Assembly (NCBI RefSeq): GCF_008698235.1
Contig: NZ_PEBH01000001.1
Location: 287,617 to 351,616, forward strand
DNA: 64,000 nucleotides
DNA from: Bifidobacterium rousetti
Lineage (GTDB): Bacteria > Actinomycetota > Actinomycetes > Actinomycetales > Bifidobacteriaceae
Direction: 5' to 3'
Part shown: in pieces, positions 32,955-40,780 of the stretch
Layout of the letters: each line of letters starts with the position of its first letter
Position numbering within the stretch: position 1 is the stretch's first letter
Notes under the pieces: model-generated
The model's database searches: none
The model's input: only the letters and a program-made list of their open reading frames with translations
What the model was told of the DNA's origin: nothing
Position numbers and translations under genes: made by a program

Positions 32955-33344
32955 ATGTCTTACAAGGTATGTTCCACGCCGGGATGCCCCCGGCTCATCG
33001 ACCACGGGGCGCGCTGCACGGAATGCCAGCGTCGGAAGGACCGTGAACGCAGAACCAAAGGAAACCCGTATTCGAACGCGAGACACCGCAGGTTCAGACG
33101 CAAGGTCCTCGCAAGAGACCCATACTGCGTATGCCCCGGAGATACCCGGGCAGGTGGGTGCGGTGGGCACGAGGGCTTGTGCGGCAAACCCTCGACAGTC
33201 GCCGACCATTTCCCGTACGAGCGCAGCGAACTCGTGGACATGCACAAGGACCCGAACGACCCGCAATATGGTCGCGGCCTGTGCGAAGCATGCCACAACA
33301 GCAAAACCGCGAAGACAAGACCATTCGGCTTCCGCGAAACCTGA
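32955..33344 (+). CDS. HNH endonuclease next to terminase
   Basis: 129-residue HNH nuclease. A zinc-binding N-terminus (CSTPGCPRLIDHGARCTEC) precedes the HNH core: ADHFPYERS (first His), then LCEACHNSKTAKTRP. HNH proteins beside the terminase genes of HK97-type phages support DNA packaging by nicking or cleavage with the large terminase. The start at 32955 follows GGGGGCGGG. The transposon at 33445 now separates it from the terminase small subunit, which may weaken late transcription. Confidence 0.85.
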   Translation: MSYKVCSTPGCPRLIDHGARCTECQRRKDRERRTKGNPYSNARHRRFRRKVLARDPYCVCPGDTRAGGCGGHEGLCGKPSTVADHFPYERSELVDMHKDPNDPQYGRGLCEACHNSKTAKTRPFGFRET

Positions 33345-33436
33345 ACACGCCGGCGCCCGACATCGGCGACGCCGTGAACGACGCGACGCGAAGCCTTGAA
33401 GCAAACAAAACAACATCTTCCGAACGCTCGCGAACA

Positions 33437-33472
33437 AAACAAAAGGGTCTGTTAGACCAAAGTGTTGGTTTC
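33437..33472. repeat. Left end: 8-bp target duplication plus 28-bp inverted repeat
   Basis: AAACAAAA at 33437-33444 is the target duplication, followed by the 28-bp inverted repeat 33445-33472. Two related GTTAGAC-N4-AGTGT copies lie further inside at 33506 and 33601. Confidence 0.9.
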
Positions 33473-33537
33473 CACACAGGAACCAGTAATGGTAAAAAAG
33501 TGTCCGTTAGACTAAAGTGTGCATATCGTTACAAACA

Positions 33538-33584
33538 CAGGAAGGCCTGATCGTCAAATACCTATCAGCGATCAGGTCTTCCTG
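33538..33584. terminator. Hairpin at the left end of the transposon
   Basis: CAGGAAGGCCTGATCG (33538-33553) pairs with CGATCAGGTCTTCCTG (33569-33584) with a single G-T pair. It lies downstream of the leftward restriction-modification genes and probably terminates them, protecting flanking DNA. Confidence 0.7.
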
Positions 33585-33640
33585 CTTAATAACTGCGCAT
33601 GTTAGACACGAGTGTGCATATAATGCACGGAATATTAAAG

Positions 33641-34681
33641 TCAGAGAATTGTGCTTAGAGACTTGACGTCAGATGACGCATTGACGATGATGCGATGCAT
33701 GTAGGCATCCATGTACGCCCAGTCCGGAGCCCCGTCAATGGAGACCGGGAGTTTGATCTCGTCATTTCTCATGTACTCCAATTTCCATTTATCGACGAAC
33801 CCGTACTTCTGGCGTCCGACACGCTCGATGCAGGTACCGACGAAGAGCATCTGTCCGCGACTCATCTTGGTCTTCGGATAGAGCACATGCACGTCATCCG
33901 AAGCCCAGAACGGCTCATCTTGATAGAACGTCTTGCCCACATTGCCGTTGTATGCGACGGTGAGCGTGCCAGCGGGGTGTAAGTGCCCGTTATTCGAGAT
34001 GCGGGCGGTGATGCCGTTGTTCACGTTCGCCGCGCTGATGAACGGAATGTTTCCCGGGCGCATGTCAGCACTGGTGAGGCGTACACCCTTCTTGATGTCG
34101 AACAGGTCTTCGATTTTGAATGGCCGCCACGTTGACGTATCGACCGTATGCTTGCCATCATCGGTTTGCATCAGATTCTCGAGACTCGCCTCAGATTCTT
34201 GCATGACTTCGGACATGTAGGCATCCATGTATGCCCAGTCGGGATCGCCTTCAGCATCGATAGGGATTTTGAACCTGTCTTGTTTGATGCTTGTTATCGA
34301 AATGGAATCTCCCCACGTATATTTCCGGGACAATGACGCACGTAACGCCGTTATGAGAAACAGAAAACATGGTTCTGTGACACACTCTCCATCCAGCGGA
34401 TAAAGTGCGATGTTGTGGCTGTCGTTTGAACAGAACGCCTTCGACTGGTACGAGAAAGTGAGCGTTTTCCCTCCGATTATAATGCAATTGCCATCGTCAA
34501 TCCATGTGGTCGGACAGTCGATACACGTCATCACACCGTTGTTTCCCGATTGCGCAGTGACATAAGATACTTCTCCGCTATCCGGCTGGATGTTCTTCTG
34601 TGGGATGCTTTTGGTGTTGGTCATGCGAAAAATGCTTGAGACAAGAACGTCTTTCCACCCGCTCGCATCAATCCTCGCCAT
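33641..34681 (-). CDS. Restriction-modification specificity subunit, BcgI-B/HsdS type
   Basis: 346-residue DNA-recognition subunit made of two target-recognition domains of about 170 residues, each ending in the same signature: GDPDWAYMDAYMSEVM and GAPDWAYMDAYMHRII. The second domain begins WRPFKIEDLFDIKKGVRL, typical of HsdS/BcgI-B domains. Each half should read one half of a split recognition sequence. The start ATG 34681 overlaps the stop of the upstream catalytic subunit, so the two are coupled. Size fits BcgI-B (341 residues). Confidence 0.85.
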   Translation of the reverse strand: MARIDASGWKDVLVSSIFRMTNTKSIPQKNIQPDSGEVSYVTAQSGNNGVMTCIDCPTTWIDDGNCIIIGGKTLTFSYQSKAFCSNDSHNIALYPLDGECVTEPCFLFLITALRASLSRKYTWGDSISITSIKQDRFKIPIDAEGDPDWAYMDAYMSEVMQESEASLENLMQTDDGKHTVDTSTWRPFKIEDLFDIKKGVRLTSADMRPGNIPFISAANVNNGITARISNNGHLHPAGTLTVAYNGNVGKTFYQDEPFWASDDVHVLYPKTKMSRGQMLFVGTCIERVGRQKYGFVDKWKLEYMRNDEIKLPVSIDGAPDWAYMDAYMHRIIVNASSDVKSLSTIL

Positions 34682-36479
34682 CGGTATCACCACCCTTCTG
34701 AATGGCAATGGTTACGGTATTGTCATCGACGCTCACGCGGCTCGAATACATGGCCGTGGATGTCAGCTTCTCGCTGAACGTCTTCGCGTCGATACCCTTC
34801 TTAAACATCAGGTAGTCCATCGCCGTCTTGCGGAAGTTCTCCTCAAAAATCTCGAACGGCTTCTGCGGAACCTGATATGACAGGTGCTCGGTAGGGTTGA
34901 CCCACTGGCACGTCTCGTCGCCAGACTGCTTTTCCACGACCTCAACCCAATGGGCCTCGATTGCCGCCCACTTACCGTAGACGTCATGACGGCCCTTGTT
35001 CTTGACCGTCGCCAGACCATCAGACTCCATGTAGCAGGCGAAGAACTCCTTGCCGTCCTGCCCGACGCCTGCCTCGAACACGAAGATACTCGTGGTTACA
35101 CCGACACCAAAGAACAGATCCTCTGGGAGCTTGACGACTTTCAACAGACGGTGGCGCTTCAGAATTCGCTGCATCTGCGTTTTACTAGTCTTTTCCAGTT
35201 TCTTATCGGGTAGGATGAACGCACACAGAGTATGTGCAGCGACGCTGTCTAGTACGTTCTCGACGATGGTCATGCACCCATACTTTCTTTCGTAGGGTGG
35301 GTTCATCAGCACCTTCGTGATGGGCTTCGATTGCATCCATTTGGACGCGGCCTCGGTACGGGCGTCCATCTGCTCAAGGTTCGTCTTTCCGTCCTTGTGA
35401 ATCAGCATGTTCGCGCACGCGAGGGCGTAAATCTCACGGTCTAACTCGATGCCGTACAGGTGACTCGACTTAATCTCCGCCGCCTCATCTGTCTGCATGC
35501 CACCCGCCTCACGAATCATGTTCGCCATAGCTTTCACGAGGAAGCCGCCGGAACCACACGTAGCGTCCAGAATGTAATCTCCCTTGTTCACATCGAGTAT
35601 CTTGTACATGAAATCCGTGATGTGCTCAGGAGTGAACACTTGACCCGCCTCGGACTTCTTCTTGTACCGGTTGAACTCGTTGAAGAAGATTCCCATTACA
35701 TCCTCTCCACGCCACTCGTTCGAGTTAATGCACTCGGAAATCTCGACGACGCAATCAATGAAGTTGTTAATTGCGTTCTGGTTGTCCGTGGTATTCATCT
35801 TGATGTCGGAATACTCTTCCAGTAGGATGTCAATCTTCGCGTTTTGCTTACGACTGTTTTCCAGCGACTTAGAAAGAGTCGAGTGAATCGCCGTATGGAA
35901 CGTCGCATAGTCCATATCCTTGAGGCGCTTCAAACCCGCGCCGTAACGCTCAGCGACCAAGGCGCACGCAGTGAAAATCATACGATGGTACAGGTTCTTG
36001 ATGCCGAACTCGAAGTGAAGGCAGTTGTTGATGCGGGCGGTTAGCTCGTAGATGTGCTTCTTGTCGATGCTGTCCACTGTGTAAAGAGACAGATAGTAGC
36101 TGACGTTTTGCAGTTTATTGGGCGTCTTGGCCTCTTCCTCGCCCTTGAACACGCGAACGTCATCGCCGTTGTACAAAATGCCGATGACCTTCTCATATTG
36201 CGCCTGCATGATGCGGACGTTCTTCAGCACCTCGTCCACCTGCGCCTTACCGAGCGCAATGCGCGTCGCCTTGACCTCCAAGACCACTGCAACATCGTTT
36301 TTATTGTTCGGTAAATACCACCCGTCGGGCTTGTCGGCAACACCCGGGAACCCGAGCTGGTTGAACGTGGTTATCTGCCCCGTGCCGGACCGAGCGCCAT
36401 CCTTGCCGTCCAGCGAGGACAGACCTAGCACTTTGTCTGCCTCCAGACGGACCTTGTCTTCAGTCATTTCAGCGGCCAT
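34668..36479 (-). CDS. Combined nuclease-methyltransferase subunit, BcgI-A-like
   Basis: 603-residue protein. The N-terminal part contains a PD-(D/E)XK-type motif (DVAVVLEVKAT near residue 65). The centre is an N6-adenine methyltransferase with motif I DATCGSGGFLVKAM near 300 and motif IV NPPYERKYG near 390. The C-terminal part is helical. A nuclease fused to a methylase and followed by a two-domain specificity subunit is the BcgI (type IIB) layout; those enzymes cut on both sides of the site. ATG 36479 is chosen because AGGGGAGG ends 8 bases upstream. Recognition sequence cannot be predicted. Confidence 0.82.
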   Translation of the reverse strand: MAAEMTEDKVRLEADKVLGLSSLDGKDGARSGTGQITTFNQLGFPGVADKPDGWYLPNNKNDVAVVLEVKATRIALGKAQVDEVLKNVRIMQAQYEKVIGILYNGDDVRVFKGEEEAKTPNKLQNVSYYLSLYTVDSIDKKHIYELTARINNCLHFEFGIKNLYHRMIFTACALVAERYGAGLKRLKDMDYATFHTAIHSTLSKSLENSRKQNAKIDILLEEYSDIKMNTTDNQNAINNFIDCVVEISECINSNEWRGEDVMGIFFNEFNRYKKKSEAGQVFTPEHITDFMYKILDVNKGDYILDATCGSGGFLVKAMANMIREAGGMQTDEAAEIKSSHLYGIELDREIYALACANMLIHKDGKTNLEQMDARTEAASKWMQSKPITKVLMNPPYERKYGCMTIVENVLDSVAAHTLCAFILPDKKLEKTSKTQMQRILKRHRLLKVVKLPEDLFFGVGVTTSIFVFEAGVGQDGKEFFACYMESDGLATVKNKGRHDVYGKWAAIEAHWVEVVEKQSGDETCQWVNPTEHLSYQVPQKPFEIFEENFRKTAMDYLMFKKGIDAKTFSEKLTSTAMYSSRVSVDDNTVTIAIQKGGDTDGED

Positions 36480-36671
36480 GTCGTTCACCTCCCCTCATGG
36501 TGAACGATGTTTGGTTGATCCGGGGTAGCAGGCCGTTATCGCTTACCCCTCTAATTTCACGGTTAGACATCTCTTCTTCCGTCCTATCGTGTGTGTGAAT
36601 AGATACGGAAGGCTGATATCGGAGGTGTATGTATTCGCTAAACGCCGATTCACATCTCTGTGGCACGAGAA

Positions 36672-36707
36672 ATGCCCGTCAGACCGTGTTCCGGGCCTGA
36701 CGGGCAT
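36672..36707. terminator. Terminator between the two restriction-modification operons
   Basis: ATGCCCGTCAG (36672-36682) and CTGACGGGCAT (36697-36707) are perfect 11-base arms. Located in the 286-bp gap after the endonuclease gene; it separates the two operons. Confidence 0.7.
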
Positions 36708-36765
36708 CCTCTTTACCTATGCCGAACGATAGGGCCGCTACGAGCGTCCTATGCGTTCATAAGGG

Positions 36766-37665
36766 CTATTCCATGAATCTCCATACGTCCGTGACGAGCA
36801 GGTTATCAAGAGTGCTGATCTGCTGTCTCAGCAGATCATCGGTGCGCATGATCGGCCTGAGGTCGCAGTAATAGACGCCATCCAACGGATTGAGACGGAT
36901 GGTATACCCCTTGAAATGGCCGGTGAGGAACGTCTGTGCCACCCTCTGCCGCCGCATGTCGTTCCCTCCCGCCCTCTGGACGTCGTTGAGGAACACCGCG
37001 AAATGGGGCATGTCCTCGCTGTCCGTCAATGCGTTGTACATGAACTTGTCGATGAAGATTTTGTCGATGCGGTCCTTGCTCGACGTCTTGACCGAACCGA
37101 TCGCCTTGGTCTCGCCGTCCCTCTTCACGATCAGATCGTGCTGGTACGCCATGTTGAACGGCTCCACGCCCTCGACACGTATGGGCACCTGCACGGTGCC
37201 CTCCTCGGTCCTCGCGCCGATCTCGTTGAGGATGCGGCGGATGTACTTCTCGAACAGATCGCCGTTGAGTTTGCGGGCGGTGTTCGCGCTCGGCAGGGAA
37301 TCAAGGGCGGCACCGATGGACTGCTGGCAAGTGTATACGAAGTTGTTCAGAGTCCGTCTCGCGTCGGCGTCGTGCTCGATGCCGCGTATGTCATGCAACG
37401 CCGACATCACGGTGCGCTCCGCGGAGTCGAACTCGTCATCGGTTATCATCAGATCGCTGTTGAGGGGCCGGGTGATCTTGAAGTTCCCGTCAGTGCCGTA
37501 CTGGTAGAAGTTGTATACATGCTCGTTCGTGGACACGATGACGGCCTGCAACGCGCCCGAATGCACGTACTGAAGGTATTCACGGCAGAAATCGGCCCAA
37601 TCGCCCACGGTGGTGAACCTGTCCTTGTCCTGCGCCCACTCCGCTAGCTGTCGTAGCGTCATCAT
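36766..37665 (-). CDS. Type II restriction endonuclease
   Basis: 299-residue protein encoded directly after the methyltransferase, with a four-base overlap (ATGATGA region). The likely catalytic core is QHDLIVKRDGETKAIGSVKT followed by SSKDR: an aspartate, a spacer and S-x-K, a variant PD-(D/E)XK. A helical N-terminus of about 110 residues precedes it. The position and overlap make it the cognate nuclease of the methyltransferase. The exact family and cut site are not recognised. Confidence 0.75.
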   Translation of the reverse strand: MMTLRQLAEWAQDKDRFTTVGDWADFCREYLQYVHSGALQAVIVSTNEHVYNFYQYGTDGNFKITRPLNSDLMITDDEFDSAERTVMSALHDIRGIEHDADARRTLNNFVYTCQQSIGAALDSLPSANTARKLNGDLFEKYIRRILNEIGARTEEGTVQVPIRVEGVEPFNMAYQHDLIVKRDGETKAIGSVKTSSKDRIDKIFIDKFMYNALTDSEDMPHFAVFLNDVQRAGGNDMRRQRVAQTFLTGHFKGYTIRLNPLDGVYYCDLRPIMRTDDLLRQQISTLDNLLVTDVWRFME

Positions 37666-38618
37666 CGTATCGATCGCCTTCTCTCGTAGTTGTCCCTGTC
37701 GAACGCCATCCACTGCTCTATCGTCCGTGAGTGGTCTATGGCGTCGAGACGTTCCGTGGCCCACTGGTTGTACTCCGCGTTCTCGTCGCACGCGAGCCAT
37801 AGGCGATGCAGCTGGGACGCGACCACCGCCGTCGTGCCGGAGCCGGAGAACGGGTCAAGGATGACGTCCCCCTCGTTGCTTGCCGCGAGGACGAGCTTGC
37901 GCAGCAGCTCCTCCGGCTTCTGCGTGGGATGCGGCGTCTTCTCGTTCATGCCGTTGCACGTCGTGGGTATCTCGATGACGTCCTTCGGCTTCGCGCCCAA
38001 CGGGTTGGGTGTCCAGTGACTGCCCTTGCGGCCGTACTGCGACGAGTCCGCCTGCGGATGGTCCGGGTATTTCAACGTGTGCTTGCCATACGGTATGCGC
38101 ACGGAATCATAGTTGATGTGCTTGAAGTCCTTCTTCCGTAGGTGAAGGATGCTCTCGTGCGACCGGCCCCAGTCCTTGCCGAGGTTCGCCTTGTTGCGAT
38201 AGAACCACACCAGCCACCGGCAGGATGCGAAGTACCTCATCGACGGGTGCTTGAGATCGGCAAGTATCTCGCTGAAACCGCAGATGTACAGGCTACCGGT
38301 CGGCTTGAGGATGCGTGATGCCTGTTCTATCCACGTCATCGACCATTCGATGTACTGCTCCTGAGAGCCGAAATCGTCCCAGTCGGCCTTCCTGATGTTA
38401 TACGGCGGGTCCGCGAACACCATGTCAACGGATTCGTCCCTGATGTGCTTCATCCATTCGATGCTGTCCCCGAGGAACAGGACGCCATCGGGGAACCCTG
38501 TCGATTCCTGTACCGGCGGATCGCCCGGTATGAACATGCTGCTCATGTCCATGCTTCTGCGATCGGGCATGGACACGTCCAGCATGGGGTGATCTATGGC
38601 TGCGACCTTCTTAGGCAT
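37662..38618 (-). CDS. Type II DNA methyltransferase, beta class
   Basis: 318-residue methyltransferase. Motif IV DPPYNIRK near residue 75 comes before motif I LDPFSGSGTTAVVA near 258, the order of beta-class enzymes that methylate N6-adenine or N4-cytosine. The motif HPTQKPEELLRKLV lies just before motif I. It protects host and phage DNA against the downstream endonuclease. ATG 38618 is preferred; an in-frame start at 38642 is possible. Confidence 0.9.
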   Translation of the reverse strand: MPKKVAAIDHPMLDVSMPDRRSMDMSSMFIPGDPPVQESTGFPDGVLFLGDSIEWMKHIRDESVDMVFADPPYNIRKADWDDFGSQEQYIEWSMTWIEQASRILKPTGSLYICGFSEILADLKHPSMRYFASCRWLVWFYRNKANLGKDWGRSHESILHLRKKDFKHINYDSVRIPYGKHTLKYPDHPQADSSQYGRKGSHWTPNPLGAKPKDVIEIPTTCNGMNEKTPHPTQKPEELLRKLVLAASNEGDVILDPFSGSGTTAVVASQLHRLWLACDENAEYNQWATERLDAIDHSRTIEQWMAFDRDNYERRRSIR

Positions 38619-38668
38619 CGTACTGCTTCGCCTTTCCGTCAATACCGTCGATTATGCGAGACGGTATG

Positions 38669-38857
38669 TCACCTGTTCCCGTCGCCGTTATCGTCCGGTC
38701 TGACGCTCATGCTGAACGGGATGCCCTGTTCGCGCACCACCGCCTTGAGGAAGATCGTCACCGCGCCGGACAGACTCAGGCCGAGTTCGTCGAACACCTT
38801 GTTCGCCTCGTCTTTGAGTTCCGGGTCTATTCGCATGGTCGTCGTGGGAATGCTCAT
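38669..38857 (-). CDS. Orphan RelB/DinJ family antitoxin
   Basis: 62-residue ribbon-helix-helix protein: strand TTTMRIDPELK, then helices KDEANKVFDELGLSLSGAVT and IFLKAVVREQGIPF, a textbook RelB/DinJ domain. GAAAGGA lies upstream. No RelE/YafQ toxin follows; the next gene is the methyltransferase. It may instead be the transcription regulator of the restriction-modification operon, acting at the dyads at 38877-38929. That role is inferred. Confidence 0.8.
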   Translation of the reverse strand: MSIPTTTMRIDPELKDEANKVFDELGLSLSGAVTIFLKAVVREQGIPFSMSVRPDDNGDGNR

Positions 38858-38876
38858 GGAGCCGTCCTTTCAATCG

Positions 38877-38929
38877 GATAGGTAACCACATCGTAACCCA
38901 TCCGACATGACAGGTGACACCATGTGTCA
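38877..38929. promoter_or_regulatory. Two dyads upstream of the antitoxin-methyltransferase operon
   Basis: GGATAGGTAAC...GTAACCCATCC (about 38877-38904) is an imperfect dyad, and TGACAC-CAT-GTGTCA (38915-38929) is a perfect one. They lie between the antitoxin start and the transposase 3' end and are candidate operators for the ribbon-helix-helix protein. Confidence 0.55.
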
Positions 38930-39940
38930 CACGGGCATGGGCATGCCCACGTACATGCGTCGGGTGATGCGGTACACGCCGTTGACGAGCTGACGGCCCA
39001 CGGTGTTGCGCTGGTCGATGACGCCGCTCTTGAACGCCTCGGTCCATTTGAACCACGACAGGTAGGACTGGAGGTGCTTCGTGGACACGCCCTTGAAGCC
39101 GTGCATGAAGTCCTTGAGGCGCGAGTGCAGGCTGTTGATGCGGTTGATCGCGTGCGCGTGCGAGTCCTGCTGCTCCAGCTTCGCGCCGAGACGGTCCAGC
39201 ACGGCCGGATACGCCCCGGCCTTGTCGGTGACCACGAGCGCGCCCTTGCCGATACGGCCATCAAGCACTTTAAACGCACGCTCACGGCCGAGGGAGCCAC
39301 GCCCGGACACTACGAGGAACGACGCGCCCTCGTCGTCGATGCCGGTGACCACGCACACCTGCTCCTTGCTCAGGCCCCTCTTGGATGCCTTGCCGTTGCT
39401 CTTGCGGGCCGGGCGGGGCATGGTGCCCTTCCGGTAGCCCTTGTAGCTCTCACGGAAGTACGTCTCATCGATCTCCACACGGTCCCCGGCGCAGGCGTTG
39501 AACGAGGGGTTGTAGCGCTGGATGCACTCGATGACGCGACGGCGCATGAACCACGCGGTACGCAGGCACACGCCGCACTTCTCGGCACATGCGCGCAGGG
39601 ACAACTGGTCGATGAACGCCTCGATGTACGTCATCCACGTCTCCACGGAAAGCTTGGACATGCCCATGACGCGCCCGACCTTGGCGGTGAACGTGCGGTT
39701 GCAGTCCTTGCAATACCAACGCTGATTACCGTTCTTGGTCCTGCCGTTCTTCCTGATGGCGATGGAGCCGCACTTCACGCACGCATCGGCCGGGACCTCC
39801 TGAGAGCCGGTGCCGAACATGTCCTCGTACACGATGGAACGCAGGGCCTCGATCGCACGACGACGCTCGTCGTCGTCTAGCAGGGACAGCCCGTCCCTGA
39901 CACTGCTCACCAGCCTCGCAGCCCTGTTCCACTTGCTCAT
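38927..39940 (-). CDS. IS1595 family transposase
   Basis: 337-residue transposase. The zinc ribbon CVKCGSIAIRKNG ... WYCKDCNRTFTAK lies near residues 53-85, a helix-turn-helix region follows, and the DDE core has VEIDETYFRES (first Asp), VVTDKAGAY (second Asp) and SHAHAINRINSLHSRLKDFM, the ISXO2-like end. It lies 40 bases from the right inverted repeat and is read inward, as usual. It appears intact, so the element may still be mobile. Confidence 0.92.
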   Translation of the reverse strand: MSKWNRAARLVSSVRDGLSLLDDDERRRAIEALRSIVYEDMFGTGSQEVPADACVKCGSIAIRKNGRTKNGNQRWYCKDCNRTFTAKVGRVMGMSKLSVETWMTYIEAFIDQLSLRACAEKCGVCLRTAWFMRRRVIECIQRYNPSFNACAGDRVEIDETYFRESYKGYRKGTMPRPARKSNGKASKRGLSKEQVCVVTGIDDEGASFLVVSGRGSLGRERAFKVLDGRIGKGALVVTDKAGAYPAVLDRLGAKLEQQDSHAHAINRINSLHSRLKDFMHGFKGVSTKHLQSYLSWFKWTEAFKSGVIDQRNTVGRQLVNGVYRITRRMYVGMPMPV

Positions 39941-39979
39941 ACCGCCATTGTATGCACTTCGTAGCTACTATGCAAGTCA

Positions 39980-40015
39980 GAAACCAACACTTTGGTCTAA
40001 CAGACCCAAACAAAA
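39980..40015. repeat. Right end: 28-bp inverted repeat plus 8-bp target duplication
   Basis: 39980-40007 is the exact reverse complement of 33445-33472; the next eight bases, 40008-40015, repeat AAACAAAA. The perfect state of both suggests a recent insertion. Confidence 0.9.
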
Positions 40016-40243
40016 AGCAGGAACACCGCACATCCCTCGCCGACACCGGTCGAAAACGCTGAAAATGTTGGAATCTCAACGTTTTTTCGACACGGGGGGT
40101 GGGGGTGAACGTGTGTTGGGCTGGAACCGCCGGAGAGGTGTCTCGCGGGTGCGCGTGTTTCAAATGTCAATCCGGGCGGGCCCGCAAGGGGCTTTTGCCC
40201 GTCTGTCGCTTGGGCGCAAGGCCCTGACGAGAGGTGAGTGATC

Positions 40244-40780
40244 ATGACCAGTGGAGGAAGGCGTGTGCGTTCGGGGCCGCCGCCGGACCCGAATTCGAGG
40301 ACGAGCGAGCGTCGCGGCTATACGCTGCGCGCCCTGCCGAACACGGAGTATTCGGGAAGACCGTTGAAGTTCCCGTTGCTGCCGCTGCCCGACGATGAGA
40401 CGAACCGGCGTGAGGCCGAGGTGTGGAAGTGGCTGTGGAGGCAGCCGCAGGCGCGTGCGTGGAAGCTCGCCCAATACCGGTACATGGTGCATGACCTCGC
40501 CATGTACTGCCGCATGTTCGTGTTGTGCGAACAGCCGGGGGCGAAGACGTCGGATCGTGTGCTCATGCTTCGCCTGTCCGATCGCATCGGTCTGAGTCCC
40601 GCCGGATTGGCGTCGTTGGGTTGGAAGATCGCGGAGGATGACTCGCAGTCGCCTGTTGTGGACAGCGAGTTCACGAGGCGTCTCGCCGAGAAGCGTCGCC
40701 GAGAGGCGCAGGAGGAGCGTGAGGCCGGTGACGACAGGCCGCACGTGTATCAGCGGCGGATGAGCGGCAATGGCCGATGA
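40244..40780 (+). CDS. Terminase small subunit
   Basis: 178-residue protein. An N-terminal Gly/Arg/Pro-rich tail, then a helical region (REAEVWKWLWRQPQARAWKL, then YMVHDLAMYCRMFVL) and a charged C-terminus (RRLAEKRRREAQEEREAG), as in P27-type small terminases that bind pac or cos DNA. It overlaps the large subunit by 11 bases. ATG 40244 follows GAGAGGTGA; a GTG at 40238 is in frame. Confidence 0.75.
   Translation: MTSGGRRVRSGPPPDPNSRTSERRGYTLRALPNTEYSGRPLKFPLLPLPDDETNRREAEVWKWLWRQPQARAWKLAQYRYMVHDLAMYCRMFVLCEQPGAKTSDRVLMLRLSDRIGLSPAGLASLGWKIAEDDSQSPVVDSEFTRRLAEKRRREAQEEREAGDDRPHVYQRRMSGNGR

Larger units (their letters stand above)
33445..40007. mobile_element. IS1595-type transposon carrying two restriction-modification systems
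   Basis: The 6,563-bp element is bounded by perfect 28-bp inverted repeats (33445-33472, starting GGGTCTGTTAGACCAAAGTG, and 39980-40007) and by an 8-bp direct duplication AAACAAAA (33437-33444 and 40008-40015). The transposase gene at the right end is of the IS1595 type with zinc ribbon; 8-bp target duplications and passenger genes are known for this family. Cargo, all on the minus strand: specificity subunit, restriction-methylation subunit, endonuclease, methyltransferase and an antitoxin. Its AT content is visibly higher in the first restriction-modification pair. It sits between the HNH and terminase genes without breaking a reading frame. Confidence 0.92.

Noticed and set aside
38924..39880. 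Plus-strand frame opposite the transposase
   Set aside because: Shadow frame; the minus strand has the zinc ribbon and DDE motifs and lies correctly within the inverted repeats.
33445..40007. Integrative defence island or second prophage boundary
   Set aside because: The perfect inverted repeats, 8-bp duplication and transposase define a transposon; phage genes continue on both sides.
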